NCBI GenBank assembly: GCA_004194705.1
Contig: SADC01000865.1
Span: forward strand, 186,001 to 250,000
Reading direction: 5' to 3'
Origin: Ditylenchus dipsaci
Taxonomy: Eukaryota > Nematoda > Chromadorea > Rhabditida > Anguinidae
Length of the DNA stretch: 64,000 nt
In this document: positions 20,745 to 34,000 of the stretch, one piece after another
How the letters are laid out: each line of letters opens with the position of its first letter
Numbering within the stretch: the stretch's first letter is position 1
Notes under the pieces: model-generated
Database searches by the model: none
Told to the model about the DNA's origin: nothing
The model's input: the letters and a program-made list of their open reading frames with translations, nothing else
Translations under genes and position numbers: made by a program

Positions 20745-23565
20745 GCCAAACTACCATATCGGGCTTAAAGCACCAATACCGGCCCAAACCACCAATGTCG
20801 GCGCAAACCACTAATACTGGGCCCAAACCACCAATAATGTACCCAAAGCACCAATACCGGCCCCAAACCACCAATATCGGTCTCAAACCACCAATACCGG
20901 GCCTGAACCACCAATATCGGCCCGAACCACCAATACCGGCCCAAACCACCAATCGGGCCCGAACCACCAATATCGGTCTCAAACCACCAATACCGGGCCC
21001 GAACCACCAATATCGGGCCGAAACCACCAATATCGGGCCCGAACCACCAATATCGGGCCCAAAGCACCAATACCGGGCCCAAACCACCAATATGGGCCCG
21101 AACCACCAATATCGGTCTCAAACCACCAATACCGGGCCCGAACCACCAATATCGGCCGAAACACCAATATCGGGCCCGAACCACCAATATCGGCCCAAAG
21201 CACCAATACCGGCCAAACCACCAATCGGGCCCAAAGCACCAAACCGGGCCAAACCACCATATCGGGCCCGAACCACCATACCGGGCCACAAACCACCAAT
21301 ATCGGGCCCGAACCACCAATATCAGCCCAAAGCACCAATACCGGTCCCAAACACCAATATCGGTCTCAAACCACCAATACCGGTCCCATAATACCCTAAT
21401 ATCTGTCCCAAACCACCAAAACAGGCCCGAACCACCATATCGGGCCAAACCACCAATACCGGGCCCAAACACCAATATCGGGCCAAAGCACCAATACGGG
21501 CCAAACCACCAATACCGGGCTCAAACCACCGTCGACCCAAACCACACGATATCGGGTCCAAACACCAATACCGTGCCAAACTGGTAGGGTATAGGTGGCC
21601 TGGTAGGGTAGTTAAGTTACCTGGTAGAGTAGGTAAGTGGTCTGGTTGGGTAGGTAGTTGCCTGATAGGGTAACTGGGTGGCCTGGTAGGTGCCTAGGTT
21701 GCCAGGTGGAGTAGGTAGATTCCCGGTAGGGTATGTAGTGGCCTGGTGAGGTAGTTAGGTTGCGTAGGGCACCTAGGTGGCACCAGGATTGCCCAGAACA
21801 CCGAAATGGTGCCCGAACCACGTAAGCACACCCGCACCAGTGGTATACGGGTCCAGACCACTAGAATGGGGCTCAAACTACGTGGGCACACCAAACACTT
21901 ATATCAGCGCCAAAGCACCAGGATGGGGCTCAAACCGCGTGAGCACACCGGAACCACCAATATGGAGCCCAAAGAACGTGCACACACCCAAACACTTGTA
22001 TCGGCGCAAAACCACCTAAACGGAACGCAAACGACGTGAGCACACCCAAACCACTAATGTCCGCTAAACTACCGGATGGGTCCCAAACCACATGGGCACA
22101 CCCAACCACTAATATTGGCGTCAAACCGTCGGATGGGCCAAAACCATCAATACCAGGTTCAAAGCACAGAAAGAGGCCCAAACGTGGGCTTACCCAAACC
22201 ACAATATCGGCCAAACCACTAATACAGGAACATACCGTCATACTGGGACCAAACCACAACTGGGACCAAACCACCAAACCACCAATACCAGGAACATACC
22301 GCCAATACTGGGACCAAACCACCGATATCGGGGCCAAACCACCAATACCGGCCCAAACTACCAATATCGGCCCAACCACCAGAAGAGGCCGAAACAGTGG
22401 CTGACCAGAACACCAAAATACCGGGCCCAACTACCAATATCGGGCCCAACCACCAGGACGAGGCCCAAACCACGTGGGATCACCCGAACCACAAGAACGG
22501 CCCAAAGCACCAATATCGGTCCCAAAGCACCAATATCGTGCCCAAACCACCAGGAAGAGGTCAAAACCACGTGGGCTGACCAAACCACCAATAACGGGCC
22601 TAAACTACAATATCGGGCCCAAACCACCAGGAAGAGGCCGAAACACGTGGGCTGACCAAACCACAATACCGGCCGAACCATAATGCTTGGATAACGCTTG
22701 AAGTACCTGCGGCATAGAACTATTTCGGGTACCCACTTGGATAACGACCGAAGTACCTGCGGCATAGAACTACCACCGCCACTCACTTGGATACGCCCGA
22801 AGTACCTGCGGGCATAAAACTACCATCGGGTACCCACTTGGATACACACGAACCACCTGCGGTCATAAACTACCATCGGCTACCCACTTAGATACACACG
22901 AACCACCTGCGGTCATATAACTACCGTCGGCTACATACTTGAACTGCGAAGCACCATCCGGTATAAAACTATATACCATCGGTACCCACTTGGATACGCC
23001 CGAAGGACCTGCGAGCATAGAACCATCGGGTACGCACTTGGATACGCCTGAAGTACCTGCGGGCTTGGAACCATCGGGTACCCACTTGGATACGCCTGAA
23101 GTACCTGCGGGCATAGAACTACCATCGGGTATCCACTTGGATACGCCCGAAGTACCTGCGTGCATATAACTACCATCGGGTACCCACTTGGATACGCCTG
23201 AAGTACCAGCGGGCTTGGAACTACCATCGGGTACCCCTAGGATACGCCCGAAGTACCTGCGGTCATATAACTACATCAGGTACCCACTTGGATAAAACCA
23301 AAAAAACCAATATCAGGCCCAACCACCCATATCGGGCAAAAACCACCAATAACGGGCCCAAAGCTGGTGGGCTCACCCAAACCAAGTATATGGGGCCAAA
23401 TAACGTGAAAGGGGTCCCAAACCACAAATATCGGGCTCAAATCACCAATATCATGCAAAAACACCAGGACGGGGCCCAAACCAGGTTGGCTCACCCAAAC
23501 CATCAATACCGGGCCCAAACCACCAATATCGGGCACAAACCACCAGCGCAAGTCTCAAACCATTT
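20745..23565. repeat. Compound satellite, three repeat types
   Basis: 20745-21580: 18-20-base units of the form CCAATATCGGGCCCGAACCA. 21585-21780: GGTAGGGTAGGTAAGTTGCC-like units. 21780-22690: degenerate relatives of the first type with inserts such as CACGTGGGCACACC. 22690-23290: about ten 50-55-base units containing ATCGGGTACCCACTTGGATA and GAAGTACCTGCGGGCATA. 23290-23560: return of the first type. Long open frames on both strands (up to 236 codons) are periodic artefacts. Confidence 0.9.
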
Positions 23566-24664
23566 ACAAAAACTGGAACAATGCGGCATCTGCCGCATAG
23601 GCGCTTTCTAGTGAACAAAATAAAAGGTGACGAAATTTGATCCATACGGTATGTTGTAAAATAAAAAAACTGCGTGAGTCGAATAGCCTGAGAAGCAGGC
23701 TGTTTTCATAGCTATGCTCATGCATGCATGCAACGTGTCCTTTTTGATTATGGGTTTTTTTAGCACATCAGTGTGTGTGCTAGGTAAGGGAATGGGGCTT
23801 TTTTATTTACGCTGCTTCTCTGTTATATCAGGCGGGCCTAAGATTTTACATCCGCCGTCAGTCTTAGCCGGCTGATGGTTTACTTCAGTCGCTGAAGATA
23901 ACCTTCTGGCTGTGACTTTCCATGTCGTTAAAAATCATTTTTTCAATGATATGAAAACTTTCTATTGCAAAGCTACTCTAATCAAATGTTCCCAGCAAAT
24001 AAAAATGGTCTCATTCACATTTAGGCTTTTCCTTGGTCTTAAAATTTTCGGCTAAAGCCAAAAAAAACTCGTTTTCTCGAGATCTGCTCGCGCTCTTAGC
24101 AAGACTCATAATAAGAAATGAATCAAAAAACGGTTGGCGCTCCTGGAATATATTATGTATGCGTTTTGAAAAGTTAATTCGGGGGACCAGCAACATTTTT
24201 TAACCGTCCAGTTTTAACTTGTTATGCGTCAAATTTAATATTGATGACCTCATACTACTTTAAAAAACTAGACAACTAGGCACAACAACCCAAGTTCAAC
24301 ACAAATTATTATTATTGAGGGCCGGTAATCGATATTTTGCCAGTATTAGCTCTCTAAGCCTAAAAATGAATAAAGAGCTCATACGTGAAGAGTGGGCGTG
24401 AGAGTTAAGTTGCATTTTACCAGTATTAGTAAGACTCATAATCAAAAATAAAAAAGCTCTTTTTGCAAAGCTCGGGGTGAAATTCCAAAATGGCCAAAAA
24501 CCATAGGGGGACCAAGACAGTCGAATTTTTTTTTCAGCAAATGGCCTTTCCGCACTTTTTTGTCGTTTCTATCGTTTTAAGGGCCTTTAAAATACGAAGA
24601 TCTAAAAAAACGCACTTTTGGCTCTGGTCAAATAGCGTACTCCTGCCAATATATTTCAGATAAG
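23566..24664. other. Intergenic, no gene recognised
   Basis: AT-rich sequence with two solo copies of GGGGGACCAAG-type repeat ends near 24184 and 24504. No coding region supported. Confidence 0.3.
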
Positions 24665-26193
24665 ATGATTCATTTATTTACTTTTATTTATTTTTCTATT
24701 TTTTTTATTACTAAGTGTTAAAGCAGCACCGAATGAAAATGATTGGAATATATTACAAATGCAAATAAAACAGCTGAAAAGTCGGATGAGTAATAAAAAT
24801 ATGGAGGAAGTTCTGAAGGTATTTTTTAAGATGACAATTTCGCTAACTTTTTTGTTTAGAAAAATCGCGCATTTTTAAAGTTTACACAGTTTAAAGAAAC
24901 AACAAAAAATTCAACTTTACCAATAAAATGTAGAAATTTGACCTCCCAAATATTTATTCAAGTCAATGAAATGGATGTAAAATATATGTCTGAGCCTGAT
25001 GTTTTAAAATTAGTAGAGATGGATCTAAACCACCTCACTGAACTCACAAAAGATGCTGTCAATAGCATTGTTGCAAAAATAGAAAGTGCTCCACTTGAAG
25101 ACATTGAAACACTGATGATAGTAAGCATATTCTATTGACTTAAAAGTGTGCAAAAACCATACAGTCGAGCTTAGATAATCACGCATCTCCCTCAAGTTCG
25201 TACCGCCCCGGGTCCGACACTTTTTTAGCTCAATTTTTGTCTTTTACCACTTTTGTTTCGACAGTATGGTCCGAAATTTTGTAAAAATTCCGATTTCGTA
25301 GATGGTTTGTTTTAATCCCGCAATTTCGCTCTTTAAAAATCGAAACTTTGTTAACCAGACATCTATTTTGAAACAAACTATTTTCCCAAGGCCGGATCGA
25401 ACTTGAGAGGGGTGCCGGTTTATCGTAGTTCGACTGTTTTAGGAAAAAATTTACTGGTTTTAAATAATTTATCAGGTTTGTAGATAAGTGCGGAGCTACT
25501 AGAATATAAACCCAGCACCTCCTCCCTATTAATTTAAGCTTAAGCTCGTAGGTCGTAGGCTAAGGCCTGGCCATTGTCCTCCCAAAACTCAGGGCTTGCC
25601 AAATTTTAAAAATAGTGGTTTTTGGTACTTTCCAAAAAGTATTGGGGAGATGGGTTTTATTTCAGTACCATCATCAGTGTCATCAGTCCTTGAATTAGAG
25701 AAAAATCTGAGTAGTTCACTCTTCCAAATAGTGCACCCATGAGTATAAATATATCTTTGTAATATTTCTTGCCGGTTTCTTATTTTTCAAACATATTTTT
25801 TCAAACTTCCTCTGATGGACCGATTCTTTTTTGACCTTCCCTTAAAAGAACGCTCTATTATAGCTAGCCTCTAGTTTTATTCTAGCAATTTTATAAAACC
25901 AATACAGTGGACCCTCGATTTAACGTCACCCCAGGACCGGTCGCAGTAGGACGTGAAACCGAGGTTAACTTTGACTAAATTTTAGTTAAAGCAAACCAAA
26001 GTGGTCTATTTTTGGGTGACGTTTAACCGAGGGTGACTTTGAATCGGGGTGACGTTAAATTAAGAGTTGACTTATTTAAAACATTTGCTCTTTAGGTAAA
26101 TATAAAATATATTATGTAACAAAAATGGATGTCTCAAAAAACACTGTACTTTTACTGGAAAAATTACGTAAAGATTTTAACAAAAAACACAAG
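24665..26193 (+). CDS. Exons of an unknown secreted protein, possibly the N-terminus of the kinase-like gene
   Basis: Exon 1 (24665-24818) encodes a strongly hydrophobic leader, then AAPNENDWNILQ. The frame from ATG 24665 reaches the leader only if the T-run near 24700 had one more base. Exon 2 (24860-25120, phase 0 to phase 0) encodes 87 residues, acidic and helical, including VNEMDVKYMSEPDVLKLVEM. A likely exon 3 (26096-26193) encodes VTKMDVSKNTVLLLEKLRKD; its phase is off by one from exon 2. Exons 1 and 2 join cleanly (AAG before GTATTT; TTTAG). I do not recognise a family. It may belong with the kinase exons that follow on the same strand. A CAGTCGA-type element (25162-25435) and a relative (25905-26071) sit in the second intron. 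Confidence 0.45.
25162..25435. mobile_element. CAGTCGA-type miniature element
   Basis: Begins CAGTCGAGCTTAGATAATCA, ends TATCGTAGTTCGACTG, with GGCCGGATCGAACTTGAGAG inside. No coding capacity. Confidence 0.6.
25905..26071. mobile_element. CAGTCGA-type miniature element
   Basis: Begins CAGTGGACCCTCGATTTAAC. Repeats GTGACTTTGAATCGGGGTGA-like words and ends TTAAGAGTTGACT. The centre has CCAGGACCGGTCGCAG. Confidence 0.65.
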
Positions 26194-26849
26194 GTATAAT
26201 CTTTTTACAAAAGAATATTTATACCGTTTTTAAAGGAACTTGGTTTTTGCGCGCAGTGGCATGCGCGAAATTTGAATTGGCGATGACAGCTAACTTTTGT
26301 CTCTCTTTATGCTCTTTGCAGATAACTCATTCTAAATTATCTGTAATAAGCACCCCGGCGCTTGTTTTTTCAACCCTTCTAAAATTGGGAAATTTTAGGT
26401 CGATCTCGAGATTTTCGGGTGCTTTATCAAAATCCAAAAAGCGTAATCAGCAGAGCTCGTGGGGGTTAAGAAAATACAAAAACAGCTCTGAAAATATATT
26501 TACTCTATCCTGAGATACATAATCTCAAAGTAGAGAGGGGCACTAATTAGAGATAATAAGGTAACTCATTAGAGTGTGATATGAGCATACCTGCAGCGCC
26601 GCCAAAAACGCCGCCGGCGGCGCCGATAGCGCCAGCGCCGGTGGTGCCAGATATAGTGGTGGTGCCAAATATATTTCTAAATTACAAATTTTTGCCTGTT
26701 TTTTTCGGTCAGGCGGATTAACAAGGTCAATCCCTTGTGATCGATAGATATTATATATTATGTCCAAAAACTAAGTGCTTAGTGAGGTGTGTTGCTGATA
26801 TGTTGTGCTGTTATTGCAAGAGAAAGAGTATGTTATGCTGAAACTAATG

Positions 26850-27162
26850 GCACTTTTTATACTCGTGAAACCGTTTCCTTGAAACCTTTTTGTTTTTTGC
26901 CAATTATTATTCTGAAAGTCGTCCAATTCTAATCTTTCAAGGTTTCATGGGAACCCTTGAAACTACCTTGAAACCATGCCGTATCTCGATTTTGGTGACG
27001 AAATTCGATGTTGACATCACGAAGAAAATTGTAGAGCAGGGTCGATTTACTTGTGAATCCGTTGAAAGAATTAGAATTGGACGACTTTCAGAATAATAAT
27101 TGGCAAAAACAAAAAGGTTTCAAGGAAACGGTTTCACGAGTATAAAAAGTGCCAATAAAGTA
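26850..27162. mobile_element. Foldback element
   Basis: Arms of about 110 bases (26850-26960, 27050-27162) are near-perfect inverted copies. They include GGCACTTTTTATACTCGTGA and GAAAGTCGTCCAATTCTAAT. Confidence 0.85.
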
Positions 27163-27541
27163 TTTTTTCGTCTTGCATAAAACTGAAAGAAGGGGGACTT
27201 TATATGCTTCAAGTCCCTCTGGGGGTGTTTAATTTCTTTTTTCAGTTAGTTTTTTGACTTCAGAGCCAAAAATCATCGAGCAATCGATTGCAACCATTTC
27301 CAGCACTGCTTTGCTGTCGGCAACTGCCTCAATTTTGCGATTTTCGGCAAATGACCACCAAAATAAAGGAAACTGGCTAATATGATGCGTAATTAGATTT
27401 ATATAGCCTGATCCTTCACCAATTTTATTTATTTGTCCACGCGTTTAGTGAATTTCTAGAGTCGGAATTTCATGAGGAACCGGATAGAAAATTTTTCACA
27501 TTTAAGTATTTCATTTACTGTGCACATTTCAGTACATAGTA

Positions 27542-27680
27542 CCGTATTTCCTCTAATAAGGCGGCCCCCTCATTTTTTTGACTAAAATTTCAGAGTTAAG
27601 GCCATTTTTGATTGACAATTTTCAGATTTTTGGGGGTTTGAAAAATAAGGCGGCCGGCCGCCTTTTTAGAGGAAATACGG
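27542..27680. mobile_element. Pogo-type miniature element (CCGTATTTCCTCTAATAAGG ends)
   Basis: CCGTATTTCCTCTAATAAGG at the left and a CCTTTTTAGAGGAAATACGG-like right end, flanked by TA. It shares its outer bases with the complete Tigger transposon at 4678. Confidence 0.85.
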
Positions 27681-28018
27681 TATTTGCACCCAGTGGTAGT
27701 CGAACCTGTGACCTACGGCGATGCGTGAATCAAGTTCCCCCCCCCCCACCCGCTCCTTTAAAAAAATATCCATTAACTATCAGTAGTAAAAATAATTTTG
27801 TCGGCTGCCTTAAAATCGCCGCCGCCAGCAGCTTTGCCAAAGACGCCGCCGGCGCCGCCGCCAGCGCCGGCGCTCCAAAATTTTCGCCACCGGCGCCTGG
27901 CGGCGCCGCCGGGCTTTTCAAAAACGGCGCCAGCGCCGGCGGCGCTGCAGGTATGATTATGAGATGAAACATAACTGTCCCCGCCAATTCAAATTTTGTA
28001 CATGCTAATGCGCGCAAG

Positions 28019-31000
28019 AACTATGGTGGAAAAAGTAGAAAAAAATCTTTTTGCTGTATTTAAGGCAAAAGCAGCGTTCAGACTGTCTCATTTTGAACAA
28101 TCACCAGATATAGTCGAATTAGGTAAAGGACGACAGGGAGTGGTTCAAAAAGTGATAAGAACATCTGACAACAAAGAATTTGCTATGAAAATAGTAGAGC
28201 TGGAAACTCTCTCAAAAGAAGACATGCACAGAATAGTGAATGAAATTAGAGCGATGATTGATATAGATAGATCTCCTTTTATTGTTGAACTGGGTGGCTT
28301 TGATTATGTAAGTATTTTTAGGGCTAGAAAATAAGAAAAGTTTCAGGCATTTTTGAGTTGGCATTGCTAAGAACAAAAAAAAACATGAGCGTTTTTTAAT
28401 TTCGGACTACATTGTCGCATACAAATTGAAATAACTTCTATGATGGAGGAAGAAATGAGTTTCTAATGCATATTCAAATCAGGGTAATTAACACGTCAAA
28501 TACCGGTTGTTACAATGGTTTATTTAGATGCAGAATTTAACGCTGAGCACGCCTGTGTTATTAGTTTTTTAAAATTCGCACTTTGAATATGAGAAACGGC
28601 TCATTTTTGAAACCTTGTTTTTCGCGTTTTTAAGCTATCATTAATTTTCATTTTTCTTTTGATTTCTACAGGGTGTGTCAAAATTACGTTAACATTTCAG
28701 AAAAATTCGGGCAGCACAACACCGCAGCGGCCCGTTTCCGAATTTTCGGGTGGCAAGCCCCGGAAACGTCCATAAAAGAGCGCTTATAAGACGGGGATAG
28801 AAATCTTTATTCACCACTGAGCACATCTCTCACACGCAGTCACAAATAATAACGGCGAACATGACAAAAGAGAAGGATCACTATAATGGATTTTGGTAGC
28901 ACCAGTTTCTTCCGATCGACGAACCACATTGGTGTTGTTTGCCTTGCCACTCCGAATAGCTGCCAATTCGCGCGAATCCAAGATCTTGATTATGAAGAAG
29001 GACGAAACCGGCGCGTAGTTCTTCTTCTTTGACTGCAGCAATATCTGCAAAATTGATAGAAATTAATTTGATGAACGACATAGAGCGTATTTTGGCACCG
29101 TTTTGTTCATAAAATGTTATTAAATTCGAATTTAAATGTTCGTTGTTGTGAGGGAACTGAAATTTTCGTAGAGTTTTGGATTAGGAGAAAATTTTTGTAT
29201 GCAAATCGACAATGTTGAACTTGAACTAGGTGTTAGAATTAGGACTTGTCAAAAATATAAAGAGAAGATTTAACACTAAAAGCGTGTGTAGCACTAAATC
29301 AGTGCCATTTTTGATGTGCTCATTATATAAAAACTATGCTAGGCACTGTATTAGTGTCAATGGCACTAAATTAGTGCCTACACTAATTAGTGCTTTTTGA
29401 AGGGCTTTTTAGCACTAAATTAGCACTATTTAATAAGGACTTGTGACCAAATGTAGTTCAGATCAGCCAGTTTAAATAACTAGCGTGCCGCTACCTGGGC
29501 CCGTGTTGAGAACGATTGGGATTTCCTACAATCGGTACAGTCTAAATTTTAATATAATGGCACCCCGATATAACGCCACTGGAGGTCGGTCACTAGGGCT
29601 TTATATAGACTGTAGTTTAACGAATTAAGTACAAAAACATCAAAATATAAAATTAAAAAAAGCACTCAATTGTAGGCAAAAGGTAGGAATGGTGAAGAAA
29701 ACATTGTAATGGTACCCTTTTTATCTGACTCAATACTGTGGCCCAATTTGATTGGCCAGTTTGAAATCGGCCCAATTTGAAATCGGCCCAGTTTGAAATC
29801 GGCCCAATTTGCATTGGCCCAGTTTGCAATAGCCCAGTTTGAAATGGGTCCAGTTTGAATTGGCCCAGTTTACTCTTCCCCCCCCCTTAGCTTAACTGTG
29901 GTATCAAAAAGCTACTCATTAATTTTCAAAAAAATGGATTTATTTTTCTTGTAAAATATTTGATTGAAAAAATCGGCAAATTTTGACAAGTTTTACAAGC
30001 ATTTTGATTAAATTTTAATTTTTGTTGATCAAAAGCCTTTCTGCTTGCTGACCATGTGGTGAAGCAGACTGAAAGTTACAAAACCCATTTTTCAAAATAA
30101 TCTTTCAATGTAAGGACGCTGAGACATAGCTTTTTTAAAATGTATGATTAGAAGATTTAAATTAGTTTTCTTGGAGTTCTGTTTTTACTTATCTTTTTTT
30201 AACAATCATCAGGAAAGTTTTTACTCGAATGATAGCTGACACGGAAAAGGCACGAGCGCACCGTGCCTATCAAAGAACCTTATATGCCAAAATATAGCCC
30301 TAAACGAGCTTGTTACTGACCTGCACGCGAAATCTTTCACTGAGCGGTCTGGAGGAGATATTCTACTTTGAATGTTGCAAAATTTAGTACCAAGAAGACA
30401 TGAAAAAACTTGCCCACCCCCGACAGGTTTTTCTCAAAACGGTGTAGGTAAAATAGCCTCAAAAATTTGAAAAACGGTGTAGGTAAAATGGCCTGGTGCC
30501 CCCCCCCGTCAGAAATTCCTGCGTACGCCACTGTTCAACTGTATGAGTCAATGTAGTCAAAAAGTTAAAAAAACTTTTTGCATAATATTCTCTAGTTTTT
30601 TAAATTTGTATCATTTTGGTGACAAAACATCTGTCGCCGACAATTTCTTCCTTTTTTTGGAAGTTGACAATGTAAATAGCTATAAACTCATAAATTATTT
30701 AGAATGAAAAGAACGTGTACATTTTTATGGAACTTTTGAATGGATGGACGCTTGTTGAGACCTGTAGTTACTTAAAATATCAAGGAATGAAAACTGAAGA
30801 CATTGAAAACGAACAAGAAGCAATATATTATGATCAGTAAGTGGTTGCAGTATAGAATTCCCTCACAATGCAGAGCAATTAAGTGCCAAAATATGATATT
30901 AGTGGTTTACGACACCATTTATTGACAAACGCGAATTTTTTTGTGTTTTTTAAATTCTTAGCAGAATTTTTTTGATTTATAAGGTGGTATCATGGTTTTT

Positions 31001-34000
31001 ACTAAAAAAATCTGAGAGGTCCAAGTTATTTTTAGACTATAAAATTCAAATTCCTGCAAAATTTTGACCGAAAATAAAAATTTGGCTTTTTCGTTAAGTA
31101 TAATTGTCCTGTCAATATAAACTGATCTGATCTTTGCTGACCTGTGGTTTTTAGTTGGGTTGGTCAACGAGAAAATTTCCGAGAAATCACACGGTTTTTT
31201 TCTGGCCGGTATATTAGAAGTCGGGCAAAATATTTTTTCGGATTATACGAGAAATTCCACAGTTATTAACGTTCAGTTTTCGACGGACAGTTATCATTCT
31301 TATCAGTTTTCCGTCGTGGATAACTGTACGTTGATAAATGTAAATTCCTTGTATAATACTTAATCGATAACTGTACGTTAATAACTGTAGAATTTTTCGT
31401 ATAAAAATGCGAATAATACTACAGTTGTCGACGTACATTACGTAGTTGATAAAAAAATTGACCATTTTCATCGCAAAAAATTGCCCGAGAAATTTCTCAA
31501 AGAGATTTTCCCGGGCAATTGCACAACCCTCCTTTTTAGTAAAAAAGGTTTTAGTTTGAAAGGAATAAGGAGTGTGTAGGAAACGATAGGAAATTGTAAA
31601 GGCCTGTTTAAAAGGACCACATGGTGATAGACCGGTTTGACTCCGACACTGCAGAACGAGATGCTGACTCTTCAGTTTGACTGAACGGTGGACTAAATGC
31701 TGGAATGATGACAATGAAGAATGCTGCTGACTGACTTCTGGAGCATCCAAAGCATTCAGCCATTTCACGCTTCCTGTTCGCCGGTCCGATAGTAGTCTCT
31801 GTGTGTTGCTAGTGTTTAACCTAGAAAAATGTGATTTATCTGAAAAAAGAGTGTTTGGAAAAAAAGAGTTTTTTTGAGAAACGTACATCGAAAAATTGGG
31901 CGTATCAAAAAAAAATTTCCGTCTCAGTCTCCCTATTGCTATAACTTGTCCAAAAATCAAGAAGGCATGTTTTGCTTTTCTTAATATACTTACTTTTTAG
32001 AGTTTTACAAAAACCATCACGTATAAAGCCAAAAGCAATAGATGAAACAAAGCAAAACATTTACTTGTTCAATTGGTCAAAGCTATATCATATTTGCATT
32101 CTATTGGTATTGCTCATACTGGCTTACATGCTGAGAATGTTTTTATTCACCAAGAAACTGATTTGCGGTAATCTTTTAAATTGAAGTAAACATCTCATTT
32201 ATTAGGTTGTTCACGAAATTCGTAACCCCCATAGAACTTAATTCTTTACAAACTACATTGAAAATCTGATATTTATCTGTTATATTATTATTTCATGTTC
32301 ACTAAGTTTGTCATCATCAGATTTGAGAAAAAAATTCCGAAATTGCCTTAGTCCTCCCTTACCTCTCAAAACTTTTGAATTCCCGCCAAATTTTTAATAT
32401 TGTCTATATTTATTCTATCTATATTATTTCGCGATTCTTTATTAATGAGCTTGCTTTATTAATTCTTTTTTCGACTCAAATGTTGACTTTAATAAAACCT
32501 TCCAGCAATTGTAAATGGCTGCAAGGTTTTATTTAAATAAATTAATTTTTTTCTGAATTCCAAACCTGATGATGGCAAACATAGTTAACACGAAAACATA
32601 TTGGCACTTGTTTACTTGGGTAATTTCTAAGTAATTTTTATACGCTAAAAACGATGAAAAGTTTGAAGTTGAAAAAGTTGTTTCCCAGCTGTTTCCGTAC
32701 TAAAAATTAAGGGTTTCAAAAAAATTGGTCACCATAAGTTGACCAATTGCCTTGGTGTCTCAAGCTGAATAAACCAAAAAGAGTACTTGGATACCCTTTA
32801 AAACACCAAAAAAGATAGTGTTTGAACATAGTTTTGAATACTGGGGCCTACCGCATAAAGAAACTCTGGTATGCATGCTTTTTTCATTCATCCGAGTCAC
32901 TTACGAGTAATTTCTGTTTAAGGTATGTGGGTATGCAATATTTGATTGAATTTTACAATAATTCCTGTGCAAAAATCAAAGATATGAACAACTGAGCAAA
33001 AAGTTTGTAAAGTTTACGTTTTCGCCAAACCTCTCAAAAGTTTTTTTTCTTAAAAGGGTATCACTTTTTTAAGAAATATTTCACAATAGCTTTGTTCAAA
33101 AAATGTAAAAATTTGCTCTTGGATTTAAAACTTTCAGAAAAATCGACATCTTCGATCAAATTGAGGATTTAACAAAATGTAAACTTTTCAAACTTTTTCT
33201 CAACTTCTGATATTTCTTCATTAGTAACTACAGGGTGAACCAAAAAAAAACCCTGAACTTTGATGGCGCTGTAAGGCCAGTTTTAATCATGACTTAGTTG
33301 CCAATGATATCTCATTTTGTAGCCCCAACAATGCTCTATCGAATAATATATTAACGTTGAAAAAATCAAAAAAATATTATCGATACATAATCAGAACAAA
33401 AAACTGAACCTCAATTTCAAATTTTCAATTTTTGTTAAAGTAACTGGGTACTGGGTGGTAACAGGGTAACTTTTAATGTTGAATTTTTTTCTTTCTAATA
33501 TTCCAAACATATGATTTTGTAGCCCTCTTCTTCTCCTCTCTACTGGTGTATAAAACTTATGTGGATTCTTTGAAAAAGGTCAGCATTTGGCTCCTAACAC
33601 TCGTGAAGTCATTTGAAAACGTTAAGATAATCTTTTTTATTACTTCACTGATCAAAAATTTGATCAAGTTTTCAGCAGTGTAACAAAATCTTAACACCAC
33701 GTCGTAGCGCAGCTCAAAAGCTACAAAACACACTTTACAGAAAAAAATTGAAGATTTAAGTGATGAGATATGATCTTTTGAAAAAAGCAACCACATTAAA
33801 AAAATGACTAAAATTCGAAATTTTTTGGAAAAATATTTTATTATATATGGATAATATTTTTTTCATTTTTTCAAAGATAATATACCATTCGATAGAGCAT
33901 TGCTGGGGCTACAAAATGAATTATCATTGGATTTTTTGGATTAATATCCTTGCTAGCTCAACGGTGGGTTCGATGTTGGTTCGATTCCCACTCGAGGCAC

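Larger units (their letters stand above)
26245..28018. mobile_element. Element with inverted ends and GCC-rich islands
   Basis: The left end GCGCGCAGTGGCATGCGCG plus AAATTTGAATTGGC (26246-26283) matches the complement of the right end (27978-28018). A second inverted pair, ATACCTGCAGCGCCGCC, lies at 26588 and near 27950. Both are followed by GCC/GGC-rich tracts (26590-26650 and 27815-27950), in strong contrast to the AT-rich surroundings. The interior holds a foldback (26850-27162) and a pogo-type miniature element (27542-27680). No transposase recognised. Confidence 0.6.

Noticed and set aside
20765..21475. Long open frames on both strands (up to 236 codons) of Trp/Gly/Val or Pro/Asn repeats
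   Set aside because: They follow the 18-20-base satellite period and have no splice sites or recognisable domain.
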